DNA of 64,000 bases from Mytilisepta virgata (GCA_028015205.1 CM051514.1:50236150-50300149), one strand, 5' to 3'; positions 12,112 through 23,998 are shown, numbered from the stretch's first letter. The notes: generated by a model from the letters alone, not told the origin. A program made the numbers and translations.

Positions 12112-12768
12112 TTAACTCTCTTTGTGTATCAAAGCAAAGTTTCAATGTTTATTTTCAATGTACAAAAATATCAAATATGCACCACTGATCTACTTGACTG
12201 GGGTGAGGTAGTTCAAAACAAGGAGGAAGATAACACACAGCATCAAAAGAGTACAGCTGATTAGTTTTGTCTGATATCCCACTATGAAATAACTTGGTAA
12301 TTACTCCAAAGCTGTGATATGACCCTCTAAATCTTCAGGTGCTCAAAGATCAAGGTCAGATGTTTCATATCAAATGAAATATTTGAAAATTATATAACAA
12401 CCTAAATATATTGTGGGTAGTGGATGAAATGGAAAGTGCTTTTTTCTAATAAATTCAAAATTTTCTTGGTAATGTGATTAATAAGAATGTATAAATTCTG
12501 TTACTATACTTCCTGAACATATATATTCAGTATATGAATCATTTAGTTACCTAAGGAATACAAAATTTCTGAAAACTTCAACTTCACAGAAACAATTTCT
12601 GATGTATGTATATGACACACAGAAGTCTTAATCTTGATAAAAAAACGTATTTCTCGAAGAAATTCTTAAAGAAAAAAATTGAAAAAAAAATTAACTGAAT
12701 TTGTCTTTTTTAAAATGTCACATCATTATAGAGGTGTACATAAATATATATACTATAAACCCATTTAC

Positions 12769-12944
12769 CTTGATACAACAAAAATGACATTCTGATTGAC
12801 TCATTCCAACACGCATAATCCAATGTACTACCAAAATAACAAAATTAAGGTTTGCCAGACCTGCGGCAAAAATAAGAAGTCCTATCCTGCCGTACAATTG
12901 TAGTTTTGTCACATCTGACGGAGTATTAAGGTGAATAAGGTCAC
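12769..12944 (-). CDS. Candidate exon encoding a membrane segment
   Basis: A 176-nt minus-strand open segment between a weak acceptor (CATTATAG) and a good donor (ATCAAG|GTAAAT). It encodes 58 residues including the hydrophobic stretch LLIFAAGLANLNFVILVVHW and ending SQSECHFCCIK in phase 0. I do not recognise the family. It may be an internal exon of an unknown membrane protein. Alternatively, because it ends in phase 0 and has in-frame ATGs near its end, it could be an alternative first exon splicing to 2987-3523. The acceptor lacks a pyrimidine tract, and no partner exon was found nearby. Confidence 0.3.
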
Positions 12945-13693
12945 CTATAATGTCATACTGTCACTATTTGTATAATAAACCTTAGGTACAAATTTGTCAC
13001 TAAAAAATTTATGAAATGTCAGGGACTTGTATAGCTGGTTCCTGGTTTGTCTGTATAGTGATAAAGTCCATTACCGTAAATGTCATAAAAAGGAAAGTGT
13101 CAATACATTATCATTTTTTTTGGTCATAAATATTCATGATTTACATTTGAAAACAATAGAAATTTACATTTCATGATGCATTTTCTTCTTACTGGGAAAC
13201 ATTAGTTAATAATATTGTCTCTATTCAGCACTAGGGCAGAATGGAAATAATTAATATTTAGTTTCTTTCCCACCTTTAATGGATTGTGAATTCAATTGGT
13301 GTATCTAATGGTGGGATAACTTAATGTTGTCATATACAAGTAGAAATAATTTGAATTGTAAGCAATTTTTGTTTGTAAATATACAGAACTGTGTAGACAG
13401 CAATGTGAAAAGAACTACCAGTAACAGTAATGTACAAATGCAGAATACCTGCTTTAGAGATCATCTGCATTAAACAACTAGAGGCTCATCTGACTTCAAG
13501 TAGCCCATGTGAAAAAGTAATGTCTGTTGTATCCACAAGGCTGTTTAAGAAAATAAAAATGTCAAAGTGACCTTGAAATTTGACCTACTGGTAAAAAAAA
13601 GGTTGATTATTTGTATCTGTATCTGTCCTTCCATATGAGATTCTTGGCAACATTGGTTGCAATCTCCCCATTACTTCCTGAGCAAATGACAAA
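12945..13693. other. AT-rich stretch before the hairpin-ended element
   Basis: The part from about 13480 to 13690 has the style of decayed tandem-core repeats (for example CTAGAGGCTCATCTGACTTC at about 13480). The remainder shows no recognised feature. Confidence 0.4.
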
Positions 13694-15154
13694 CTAGAGG
13701 TTCCCAGGAGCCTGTATCACTCACCTGGACTATGTTCATCCTGACTGGCAGACTGGAACATTGCTGTCAAGCCCACTGGCTCACTGGTTTCCAACAAGAA
13801 GAATTTCACTGATTTTTCCCATTAGGTCCTATAGCACAGTGGTTTTAAACAAGAAGATCTTTAAGTACATTCAACATAGGGTACTATGTTTAACAATGTT
13901 CGGCTCTGGTGGCCATTTTGAATGGTTGGTGGGATCATCAGAAACACTTTTGAAAGAGAGCCACTTAAGGACCATTGCTGTCATGTGTTATTCCAATTGG
14001 CCAAATGATTTCAGACAAGATCTTTCAGTAAATTCCCTATATAGTCCTATGTTAAACTATGTTTGGATCTGGTGGCCATCTTGGATGGTGGACAGGGTCA
14101 TCGGACACATTTCTGAAATAGGACCATCTAAGGACCATTGCTGTTCAGTTTTGTTCCAATTTGCCAAGTGGTTTCAGACAAGAAGATCTTTTAAGTAAAT
14201 TTTCCATAGGGACCTATGTTAAACTATGTTCGGCTCTGGTGGCGATCTTGGATGACGGATGAGGTCATTGTATATAATTCTGAAAGAGGACAACCTAAGG
14301 ACCATTTCAGAGGTAAAGCTGTTTGAACATTGGCCAATCAAAATCAAAGATGGCATATGGTACTATGCTGTTCATCCAACCAGAACCAAAGGTGGATAGT
14401 TTGTAGAGGTCCTTCCATACATCATTCCAGCCAACTCCGGTTAAAATCACCCATTAGCTCCTGAGCAAATGACAAAAAAGTCATTTCCCATATGGTTTCA
14501 ATTGTAACTTTGAGCAGACTCACCATTGGGTGATGGCTAAATATCAACCAGAAGCAGATCTTATGTAGAGGGTATTGCTGTCATCGATGCTGCAAAGTTT
14601 CAAAACATTTCATAATGTAGTTTCAGGAGAGGACTTGAAAATTGGCCAATCACTGTCAAAGATGGCCTCTTGGGGCCATGTTGTTCATCCAATCAAAACC
14701 AAAGGTCGACTGTTTGTAGAGGTACTTCCATACATCATTCCTGTCAAGTTTGGTAACAATCTGCCCATTAGTTCCTAAGCAAATAACAAAAAAAAGTCCT
14801 TTTCCATATGATTTCCATTGAAACTTTGAGCAGCCGCAGTTGTCCGATGAGTGGATGAATCTCAACCAAAAGTGGGTTTTTGTAGAGGACATTGCTGTCA
14901 TCAGTCCTGCAAAGTTTCAAAACATTTTATAATGAGGAGAAAATTTTTGAAAATTGGCTAATGAAAATCAAAGATGGCCTCTGGTGGCCATGTTGTTCAT
15001 CCAACTGGAACCAAAGGTGGATCGTCTGTAGACCTCCTTCCATATTTCATTCTTTCCAAGTAGTTTCAGAAGGTCAAAATGTGAAAAGTTTACGGACGAA
15101 AGACACAAAGAGATGACATAAGCTCACATGGCCTATAGACCAAGCAAGCTAAAA
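13694..15154 (+). mobile_element. Hairpin-ended tandem-core element, family 1, copy A
   Basis: The head CTAGAGGTTCCCAGGAGCCT contains an inverted repeat, followed by CACTCACCTGG. The tail AGCTCACATGGCCTATAG... ends AAGCTAAAAA. Between them lie degenerate tandem units of roughly 150-180 bp with recurring landmarks: CCTATGTTAAACTATGTTCG, GGTGGCCATCTTGGATGG, AGGACCATTGCTGT and TGGTTTCAGACAAGAAGAT. Copies B (39045-39805) and C (51027-51809) share head, core and tail. The 145-codon open frame at 13761-14198 is a translation of the tandem units, not a host gene. The architecture fits bivalve pearl/HINE non-autonomous elements; the assignment is inference. Confidence 0.7.
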
Positions 15155-15809
15155 AGCCTCACTTAAAAATAGAACCCTGCACCTTTAAATGATAAAACAT
15201 AAGACCAATTAATTACGATGACAATAACGAAGTATATAAACACAGATGTGCCTTGGAGTATGTTTCTCATGACTAAGATCAAAGAAAAACATGTCAGTAA
15301 CAAACAACCAACTTATTCCTGCATGTGTTACATGTGACGTGACAGGTGTAAACAAATAGTTTGTTGTAAATCAAAGTCACATGCAGAGTTACCCCCTTTC
15401 ACTGTTTAAACTTTTGACAGATATACATTTTTAAGACAGGAGCTAGATTTGTTAATTATGAACGTTTTAATCAGTTCAAGAGCTATTTGAAAGGATGGGG
15501 CTAAAAGTTTTGAAATGGGGATAAGCAAAAAATCATGTGTAATAAGAATTTCGTGGTGTGGTACTATTCTACCACTTTGCCTCTGTCTTTAGGAAGGAAA
15601 ATTATGCATTTACATTTTTAAAGCATTGAGGACAACATTGACGTAATGTTTGGGTTATTTTTTTGTTTTACAGCACCTTCAGCACAATAGGATGTATGAT
15701 GGCCAGTGGTTTTATTGTTAGTAGGTGGAATATTCAGTGAAAACAAACGACCTAACACACATACATACATACACACAAAATAAAATGTGTGAGTCTTCCA
15801 AGGAAGACA
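15155..15809. other. Stretch between two repeat elements
   Basis: No recognised feature apart from the short tetranucleotide-like CATACATACA run near 15758-15775. Confidence 0.4.
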
Positions 15810-16836
15810 TGTGTCGCCTGCGGACGTCAATTTTTACAAAAGATATTAAAATGTTCTAAAAATGAAATATATATTCACACCTTTGCATTAAGGTTAATGC
15901 ACAGAGAAAGTTTTATCAAATTGCTTTGAGTGGTTATGGAGTAGTTGAGGATAGAAGTTTTGAACCCCCCCCCCCTCTTTTTTTCCAAAAATGTCAATTT
16001 TTACAAAAAAAAAAATTAAAATTTTCTAAAAATGAAATATATATGCATTAAGGTGAATGCACAGAAAGTTTCATCAAATTCCTTTGAGCGGTTATGGGGT
16101 AGTTGAGGACAGCAGTTTTGACCCTCCCCCCTTTTTTTGTTCAAAAAATGTCAATTTTTACAAATAAAATTAAATTTTTCTACAAATGAAATAAATATTC
16201 ACCCCTGTGCATTAAGGGTAGAACACAGAGAAAGTTTAATCAAATTCCTTAGAGCGGTTATGGAGTTTTGCCCCCCCCCCCCTTTTTTTGCAAAAATGTC
16301 ATTTTTTACATAAAAAAATTAAAAATTTTCTAAAAATGAAATATATATGCACAACTGTGCATTAAGATTAATTCACAGTGAAAGTTTCATCTAATTCCTT
16401 TGAGTTGTTATGGAGTAGTTGAGGATAGACGTTTTGACCCCCCCCCCCCCTTTTTTTCAAAAATGTCCTTTTTCACAGAGAAAAATTTAAAATTTTCAAA
16501 AAATGAAATATATATGCACACCTGTGCATTAAGGTTAATGCACAGAGAAAGTTTAATCAAATTCCTTTGAGCGGTTATGGAGTAGTTGAGGATAGAAGTT
16601 TTGCCCCACTTTTTTTGCAAAAATGTCAATTTTTACCCAAAAAAAAATTAAAATTTTCTAAAAATGAAATATATATGCACACCTGTGCATTAAGGTTAAT
16701 GCACAGAGAAAGTTTCATCAAAATCCTTTGAGCGGTTTACGAGGAGTTGAGGATAGAAGAAAAGTGTGACGACGCAAGACGCTAGACGACAGATAGTGAT
16801 CCCTATGTGTCGACCATGCGTTCCGCAGGCGACACA
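15810..16836. mobile_element. Tandem-core element with 15-bp terminal inverted repeats and C-tracts
   Basis: The left terminus TGTGTCGCCTGCGGA (15810-15824) is the exact complement of the right terminus TCCGCAGGCGACACA (16822-16836). The interior is about six tandem units of ~158-167 bp carrying AAAATGAAATATATATGCAC, GTGCATTAAGGTTAATGCAC and GAGCGGTTATGGAGTAGTTG. Most units include a run of 9-13 C followed by T or A runs. The last ~90 bp before the right end is CpG-rich (GTGACGACGCAAGACGCTAG). There is no protein-coding capacity. This is a non-autonomous element of the same general architecture as the family at 13694. Confidence 0.8.
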
Positions 16837-18178
16837 AAAACTTCATCTTTTACTAATGGGAATAACAAGTAGGCATCCTAGTTATTTTGGTATTATAAAA
16901 CAGTTGATTACTCCCTACGAAGTCAATACCAGGATATGAGGACTCCTTGACCTGGCACTCTTGGTGACCTGACCTGTATGTGACACGTACTCCATCTCTT
17001 TTATTTCTAAGATAAGAAATTATATTTTATAACTAGAGGATAGTGCAATGTGATAACTATCAGTTATTTGAATGCCTAATTTGCAGATTTAACAGCAGCT
17101 GTTTAAAAATTGAAACACTATAGTTATGAGTAAATCCATCAATTTCAATTTAGCTCTATAAATTTTTGACTGGTATCCAAAATGTCTGACTGCCATTAAA
17201 ATTTCAGTATTAATAATCATATGGATTAGACAGATTAACAATTTATTAGATTGAATCCCCATCTCCAAATTGCCTCTTTTGGGGTCATGTTGAACCTTAA
17301 ACTGGCCTTGGGCCAGAACAACCTGCAATGTAAGGCTGAAATCTGGCATCATACCAGTAAGGTCTAAACAAAGGGGATTTTCTGGGACCTTTTCAACTAT
17401 TCAAATCAACATTATGGCTCTTGTATGGTGGGATTTGAGAAAACACAAGTTTTTTTCTTGGCTTAAAAAGACTTATAATTTTGAATGAGAATCAAAGAAC
17501 TGTTTTTCATGACCTAAAACTTTAATATTTTATACCACAGAATCTATTTTGAAAATTAAACTTGACAGTGATTTAGAGTTACCTCTCTTTGTATTGTTTG
17601 CAAAATTAATTGGCTGAAGTTAACATTGAACAACAATGAACATTTAATCCAGCATTAATTCATCAAGATTTTATGCACAAGTGGAAAACTGATATATTAT
17701 GCTCATAAATTTTTGCTGCAGAACATATTCAAAAGTTTATGCAAAACGTTGGGGATGCTTGCATGAAATCATGAAAATGTCCTTTGAGAAATGTATGGCA
17801 AAAAATATCTTAACTGTATACATACTCCCTTCCTATTTAAGTTATAAAATTATGTGGCAGATCAGACTATGTGCAATTTATGTAGAAAAAGCCACAGTAT
17901 CACTGACTCTAATAGTACAGACTCAAATTATCATATATTTTCAAAATTACATAATTTACCTGAACTTGTTTATACCAGGATATTTAGGCTATTTACCTTA
18001 AATGCAGTCATTTCAAATTTATTTTTCCCCAAGTGACAAGTGCCCTGCGGCTGACTAAAATGTTTATCAATTGCTATTCAACCAATAGAGAACAGCTTTT
18101 ACATAAATATTCCATCAATATCTTGACAATTCAATTGCATATGCCCCTTGTGGGTCCTTGGCTGGTTCAATAGAATGT
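16837..18178. other. AT-rich stretch without supported genes
   Basis: Only short open frames of low-complexity composition, for example a hydrophobic 100-codon frame at 17699-18001 with no recognised motif. No repeat family was identified by eye. Confidence 0.4.
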
Positions 18179-18337
18179 TATTTTATGTTATACCTATTAA
18201 TTGGCTGGAAGGACAATAATGTATTGTTCCACAAGGCACCAGCTATTTCCGAAGTCGAAGGCAAGGAAAATAGCTGGTGAAGATGGGAACAATCAACTTG
18301 CTATTGTCCTCAGAGTCGTTTCATAGGTATTTTATTA
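18179..18337. repeat. Palindromic MITE with central hairpin
   Basis: The left arm (TTTTATGTTATACCTATT, GGACAATAATGTATTGTTCC) is the imperfect inverse of the right arm (GGAACAATCAACTTGCTATT, GTCC, ATAGGTATTTTATTAT). The centre ACCAGCTATTTCC...GGAAAATAGCTGGT is itself a hairpin. Confidence 0.65.
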
Positions 18338-18854
18338 TATCTAAAATTTTTTGTACACCTTGTATCAGTATGCTAATGTTTCTCATTTTATCAACTGTAA
18401 ATTTGTATAAAGACATGTTTTAAAATTTGTAATTTACAAAATAAAATATATAGCATTTAGCATAATAATATCCCTTTCCCACTGCTCTTATTTGTCTTCT
18501 GTTTAATATTCAATCAGAATTCCTGATGTATTTACAATAAAAACAGAATTCTCCAGAATAAAGTACCACAGGAAAACGATGGTAGTCATGAAACTATTAA
18601 CCAACTGTTGGTATTGTTGAAAAATATTGTTTTTATTCATAATTCTATTAATATAGTTTGTGCATACATACTGATGTAAAATAATTTACAATAAATGACA
18701 GTAGTATGACTAATGTCAGTGTCAGGGCCCTTCTTGATCTGGCTGTAAAGGTGCATGAACACAATATAAGATACAATTTTCAAATATGATTTAAATTCAA
18801 TTTCACATCTCTACACAGGATATTATTAAAGGGATATTTCAATTTTAATCATTA

Positions 18855-19203
18855 GGCCAATTAAAATTAATTGATAGATTTTCATCCCCGCCCGCCCCTC
18901 GAAAATCGTGCCACCCCGATTTTTTTTATTTTCTAAAATTTACGATTTCCGGATTTTGTTCATCTCCGTTACTGGTATCCGTGTCAATAATTTCGTTTTT
19001 TGTTAACTTCCTGTAACAATTCAACATGGTTTTCGTGATTCTTAGAGTAGTAAGCGGTATAAGCCATTTTATAACGTATACATATTAATAACACCTTACA
19101 AAATAGTTTCATATGAAATAAAAAATAAAAAATAAAATCCTCCCACCCGCCCCATTTTTTTCAAAAAGTTGGATGAAAATCTACTAATTAATTTTAGTTG
19201 GCC
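18855..19203. mobile_element. 349-bp MITE with ~32-bp terminal inverted repeats
   Basis: The left end GGCCAATTAAAATTAATTGA, followed by TAGATTTTCATCC, is inverted at the right end (GGATGAAAATCTACTAATTA ending AGTTGGCC), with three or four mismatches. Flanks read ATTA|GGCC and GGCC|TTAC, compatible with a TA or TTA duplication. The interior is non-coding. Confidence 0.75.
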
Positions 19204-19225
19204 TTACATAAACCGAAAATTTTTG

Positions 19226-19495
19226 TTTGTTTGTTTGGTTAGTTGGGGTTTTACGCCTTTTTCAGCACAACTGGCTATTTCGCGGCAGCCAGTTTTTATT
19301 GGTGGAGGTGGCCGGAGTACCCGGAAAGAACCACTGACCTTCAGTAGGAAAATTGTCAATGCTTGTCAATTTTAGATCTGAGTTGAACACACCCCACCAC
19401 ATGTGAGATTCAAACCCACAACCTCAGTGTTGACAGGCTAGTGATCATTAGTAGTCATGTCAAACTACCTAGACCACTCTGTCACCGAGGCCCCT
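19226..19495 (-). mobile_element. tRNA-derived SINE, full-length copy 1
   Basis: Flanked by an 11-bp target duplication GAAAATTTTTG (19215-19225 and 19496-19506). Read on the minus strand it opens GGGGCCTCGGTGACAGAGTG (A-box region), then a B box in GGTTGTGGGTTTGAATCTC, a unique body, and a tail that reads GTTTGTTTGTTTGG on plus. This is pol III promoter structure from a Leu/Ser-type tRNA. It lies 22 bp from the MITE ending at 19203. A 68-codon open frame across it is spurious. Confidence 0.85.
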
Positions 19496-19506
19496 GAAAA
19501 TTTTTG

Positions 19507-20278
19507 AACTGGATGAAAAATTAGATAGAAAATCGTACCATGTAAATGTATTATAGCATCTACAGCAACTTTCAAAATAATGAACAATTACGAATTATTC
19601 TGTTCCAATACTCTGATTCATTTCTCATTCACATTAACCTCATATCCTGCACTATTACTCATTATTGCATAATGATTATTTACTTAACTGTGATTTAGAA
19701 ACAGAAGTCATCAAGAATGCAATGTTTTTTCTGATTTGAAATGAGATTCAAAGATCATCCACAGAATATGCAATAATTTTCTAGAATCAAAATGAAATGA
19801 AATACAATCAAAAGAATGTATAATATTTCCATTGCACTAAATAATACAACTCCAAATCAAAAATGACATCACGATCACCTATAAAGTAGTAGTATTGCCC
19901 ACAAACCAGAATAAAATCAAACATCATTTGCAGGAATCATGTACATTTTAATGGAGAAACATGAACTTTCTGATTCAAATTATCACAAATTACAACTTTC
20001 CTCCATTTACAGAGAAACAAATCATACTGGAGTCCTTACAGATATCATATTTCATTATTACAACTTAATTACAGAGTATATCAATGACAGTTTACTAGTA
20101 ATGTGATCTACTTATAATTATAAGGATTCAGTGGTTTTTCTGTGTAATTTACTGAATGATTTTTATCTCTCTAGGCTACATATATTTCCAACCTTTATTT
20201 TACATAAGAATATAACGTGCACAACAAAATGCTGTCAAGTTGAAGGGACCTGATAAAACTATTTATACCACGTTGCCA
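19507..20278. other. AT-rich stretch without recognised features
   Basis: No repeat family, exon or RNA gene recognised on either strand. Confidence 0.4.
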
Positions 20279-20409
20279 TAAAATGTGACAAGATTTCTTG
20301 CATTTATCATAGTTTTTCTTTGCACAAGCTAAAATTCATGAAAGACTCCCCCCCTCCTACCTCCCCTTTCTACATAATTACAGTGTCATAAGATAAATAG
20401 GATATACCC
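20279..20409. repeat. Interspersed repeat with C-tract, copy 2 of 2
   Basis: Same order of blocks as 2507-2651, including CTTGCATTTATCATAGTTTT, CTTTGCACAAG, a C-rich run, CCTTTCT and ATAAATAGGATATACCC. Confidence 0.6.
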
Positions 20410-20499
20410 TTCAGTCAAATGCCCTAAAGGGTGTACTCAATACTTGACAGAGGTTAAAGCATCCAGGACGAGTGTGATGTATTGTTTTCCCATGTAAAA

Positions 20500-20632
20500 A
20501 TATTCAAACAAATCCCTTGCCTATGCATGTATATTCTGTGTTGTTCATCATTGTTTTGTTAAATTGTTGATGACAGTCCTTTATTTGACTTTATATCAAT
20601 AAAGTATTTGATTTGATTTGATTTGTATACTT
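20500..20632 (+). repeat. Probable LINE 3' end with ATTTG tail
   Basis: Ends ATCAATAAAGTATTTGATTT followed by further GATTT repeats, a 5-bp repeated tail after an AATAAA signal. CR1/L2/jockey-like LINEs often end in short tandem tails. No reverse-transcriptase sequence remains, so this is inference from the tail alone. Confidence 0.4.
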
Positions 20633-21217
20633 GCCAAACAGCAGATAGAAGGAACTGACTTAAATATGGGACACAACCATCTACATCTCAGCTGCCATCG
20701 GTTAATGGTTGAGAAGCAAGTATACCCACACAGCACTGATCTTATACAGTAAAAAAGCAGTACTTATCAAATCAAATCAGATTCAATCACAACTGCCAAA
20801 AGCTGGACAAAAGGCCAGTAATAAGAAGTGACCATCATGGACCTACCTTGAGATCTGGAGGATAGAGGAGTGCAGAAATTTATCTGCATGCACTAGAAAA
20901 ACAGCAAGGAAGAAATTATCTCATCCTTTTCAATCAAATAACAGTAAAACCATTACCATGATTATATATCTTGGCACCAACATAAATGTAAATGTTTTTC
21001 TTATGTAATCGAATGTTTATTATTATTTTCATCACATTAAGACAAGCAATTAATTAAGTAGACGAGTTTCTACAACTTTTTAAACTGAATATTGAAGTAT
21101 TTATATTAAGGGGTTTATTTTGTTCATGAGATATGTAGTCATCTTTTTGGACAGTGTGTATACTAGTAAACGGAATATTTTTAAAACAATATTTCCCAAA
21201 TTTCCAAGTAATCTTCT
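20633..21217. other. AT-rich stretch without supported genes
   Basis: A 46-nt exon-like minus-strand segment at 20847-20892 has good splice signals but a stop in the frame that would fit the host gene. Nothing else is recognised. Confidence 0.35.
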
Positions 21218-21270
21218 GTCCTCTAAGTCATTAGAAAAGCAATTTTAACTTTTCTAATGACTTAGAGGAC
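21218..21270. repeat. Perfect 22-bp inverted repeat, 9-nt loop
   Basis: GTCCTCTAAGTCATTAGAAA plus AG is followed by CAATTTTAA and then its exact complement. All 22 pairs match, so DNA or RNA could form a stable hairpin. No flanking duplication was seen. Confidence 0.9.
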
Positions 21271-22705
21271 ATTTTTGTAAATTGAAAACAACTGATATCG
21301 GGTATCTATGAAATATGAAACGTTGAAAGTTTTCTTGGGTTCTTGGTAGAAAATAAATCATGCAGTCATAGCAGAATAAGTGCTGTTGAGTGGATGTTTT
21401 CTACGATTAATGAAGACTATCTGGATACATGGCAGCATCAAAATAAATGAAAAAATAAACAAATCACTTAAATGATAACTGTCAGAACATGACAAAACTC
21501 AGCACACAGAAGTCTCCAGATTGCCATATTTTCATTTCATACGACAGGCTAATTTTGTCACGCCATAATTCTTTGATGTACTGATATCACCATTATCTTT
21601 ACACAACAAAAATTTACTCTAGTGAAACACAACACAAATAAATCATTGTTCAATTAAATGTGGATGGGTAATTGTTAATTGATTGTAGTTTAAATCTATC
21701 CATTTGATTATTATACCAATCCCTATATCACTGACACAAAATTGCACTCAAGTTTACCCTTGTTGAAATGAGCAATCTGTAAAATTTAAAATATAGTGTG
21801 TTTCTGGTGTTATTGTTTGTGGATACGGTTGTACATGTACTCTGTGATGTACAGTATGTTACAAAATTTCAAGCAAAAATTCAGTGCTTGTATTGCGGTT
21901 CTTCATCTTAAAATACAAAAAAAAACCATCAAAACTGAGAAAAATATTTCCTAACAAAAAAAAAAACATCAGATGGACTTGTTAACAATTCAGGAAATTA
22001 TCTTCAGCTGGGACACAAGTGAATCTATGCTGGTATCAGCTGTGCTGAATCATCAAACTGTTTGAATTTCCCACAATTCCAGACTAGTAAATTGATAAAA
22101 TACATATCCACCTGCTAACCATCTATAAATCTTAGGATGAACCATATCCTCTAACATTAATCAATAGTCATCTTTTACTTTAATAGAAAGTTATCACTAA
22201 AAATAAAAACAGTACTCCACCATACAAATATATCTGATGGTGAATTTTAGGTTTCCCAAATGGAAAGACAATTACGATAAAATAACCACTGGCAAATCTC
22301 ACAGAAATATACCATAGATAGCAAAATAGAAAAACATATTTATTTTGGAACCTTTTAAGGAAGTGTAAGTTATTGACCGACAAACTTCGTGATAAACAAG
22401 AATTAATATTCTGCATGATCGCTATGATTTATAGCTTGTAAACAGAGGGTTAATTTGAACACTTACAATTTTCTCCTATTCTTGACGTGTTTAATCGGTG
22501 GGATAAAAATACATATTTTTAACCATTTCCCGGCGATTAAATTTCTACGTGGAAATTCCCGCTGTTTTTTTCTGCAGTTATTGGAACGATAAACTAGAGA
22601 AGTACCGAAATGACGTCTATTTAAACAAACTACACAGCAAGGACATTTTCTTGAGGTTTTTGTCGAAAATCATATTCTCCTTCAATTTACTCATGAGTTA
22701 TGGAA
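21271..22705. other. AT-rich stretch without supported genes
   Basis: Scattered short open frames only. A CpG-bearing patch near 22485-22620 (ACGTGG, CCGGCG, GACGTC) is noted but has no coherent exon or promoter layout. Confidence 0.4.
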
Positions 22706-22800
22706 TTTCTCCACCCTCAATAGTTAAATTTTAGATTTTAACATGCTTGCAAAAGCTCGTGTGTTGAAAATAGAAAATTTAACTATCTTGAGTGGAGAAA
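22706..22800. repeat. Short foldback element
   Basis: TTTCTCCACCCTCAATAGTT (then AAATTTTAG) is inverted as GAAAATTTAACTATCTTGAG (then TGGAGAAA). The spacer includes GCTTGCAAAAGC. It resembles in plan the foldbacks at 52461-52580 and 56761-56858. Confidence 0.65.
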
Positions 22801-22894
22801 CTTACCTGTACCTGAAGGAGAATCTATATTTATGACTTTTATTTTGGCTTGTTTTAGAAACATACAACGCATTTGAATTATAATTTGATCCCAT

Positions 22895-23405
22895 CAAGTT
22901 TTTATTCCATACACAGCACAGTTAGGTATTTGGTCCAAGCAAAATTGTATTCCCTACACTACAGAGTTAGGTATTTGGTCCTAGCAAGTTTTTATTCCCT
23001 ACACAGCACAGTTAGGTATTTGGTCCCAGCAAGTTTTTATTCCCTACACAGAACAGTTAGGTATTTGGTCCCAGCAAGGTTTTATTCCCTACACAGCAGA
23101 GTTAGGTATTTGGTCCCAGCAAGATTTTATTCCCTACACAGCACAGTAAGGTATTTGGTCCAAGCCAGATTTTATTCCCCAAACAACAGAGTTAGGTATT
23201 TGGTCCAAGCAAGATTTTATTCCCCATACAGCACAGTTAAGTAAATGTATTTGGTCCCAGCAAGATTTTATTCCCTACACAGCACAGTTAGGTATTTGGT
23301 CCAAGCAAGATTTTATTCCCTACACACCACAGTTAGGTATTTGGTCATAGGAAATTTTTATTCCCTAAACAGCAGAGTTAGGTATTTGGTCCTAACAAGT
23401 TTTTC
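22895..23405. repeat. 45-bp minisatellite, about 12 copies, open in one frame
   Basis: The unit is GTTAGGTATTTGGTCCCAGC, AAGATTTTATTCCCTACACA, GCACA (45 bp). Since 45 is a multiple of 3, the plus strand reads a repeated VRYLVPARFYSLHST with only one stop, in a unit (around 23236-23245) carrying an extra AAGTAA-type insertion. No start context, splice site or flanking coding sequence supports a protein, so I class it as a minisatellite. Confidence 0.85.
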
Positions 23406-23995
23406 TAGTGTTTTGTGTATTGCTGATTTTTAAACTATCGGCAAACAGGATATGGCTGCACGACAGATCCAAAAATAGCTTACATGCTACAACCCAACAT
23501 GAACAAACTGCAGACAAAACATATTAAATCATTCATGAAATCTACGACAAAGGCATTTCCAGTTTTCCAGTTTCAAGTTTCCATGTTTCCAAGGAAGTTC
23601 AAGTATCTTTTATACAATTCAAGTATTTTGAAGGCCTTAATAATTTTCTGCTTTCAACTTCCTTAATGATTTTAATGACCTGTAGAAATCTTGCTCATTA
23701 AATGAGGATTATTTCACTAAGCAAGTTTATTTATTCACCGTTAATCACAAACCTGTTTATTTGTCTTCTACTAAATTTCACTTAACAAGCTTCTGAATAA
23801 GTTATACCTACCTTTGAGATCACAACTTATGATTTTGATAACTACACATGTATAAGCACTTTGATATGAAAACAGATTCTTCAGAGATTTATATTAATCC
23901 TTTAATCCAGATTAAACATAATGATAATCCCAACAGATTCACTTTTCTGATACCAGATTATTATTTTATACCTCCAACCACAGTAACTTAATTGC
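23406..23995. other. AT-rich stretch left of the ratchet-like site
   Basis: No supported exon or repeat. It adjoins the juxtaposed splice motif at 23999-24007. Confidence 0.4.
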
Positions 23996-23998
23996 TGT

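Noticed and set aside
13761..14198. 145-codon plus-strand open frame
   Set aside because: Lies wholly in tandem core units of the hairpin-ended element; words such as NYVWIWWPSWM are translations of the repeat.
20847..20892. 46-nt minus-strand exon-like segment (TTTTTCTAG acceptor, AAG|GTAGGT donor)
   Set aside because: The only frame compatible with the AMPK gamma-like exon contains a stop; no other partner exon is visible.
22804..22860. Third YAG|GTAAGT on minus (CAG|GTAAGT at about 22.80 kb)
   Set aside because: As a ratchet point it is weak: the acceptor side is CTTCAGGTACAG with a short pyrimidine tract and it abuts a foldback element. Counted only for strand bias.
22895..23405. CRISPR-like array of 45-bp repeats
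   Set aside because: Repeats are contiguous without unique spacers, and the genome is animal; it is a minisatellite.
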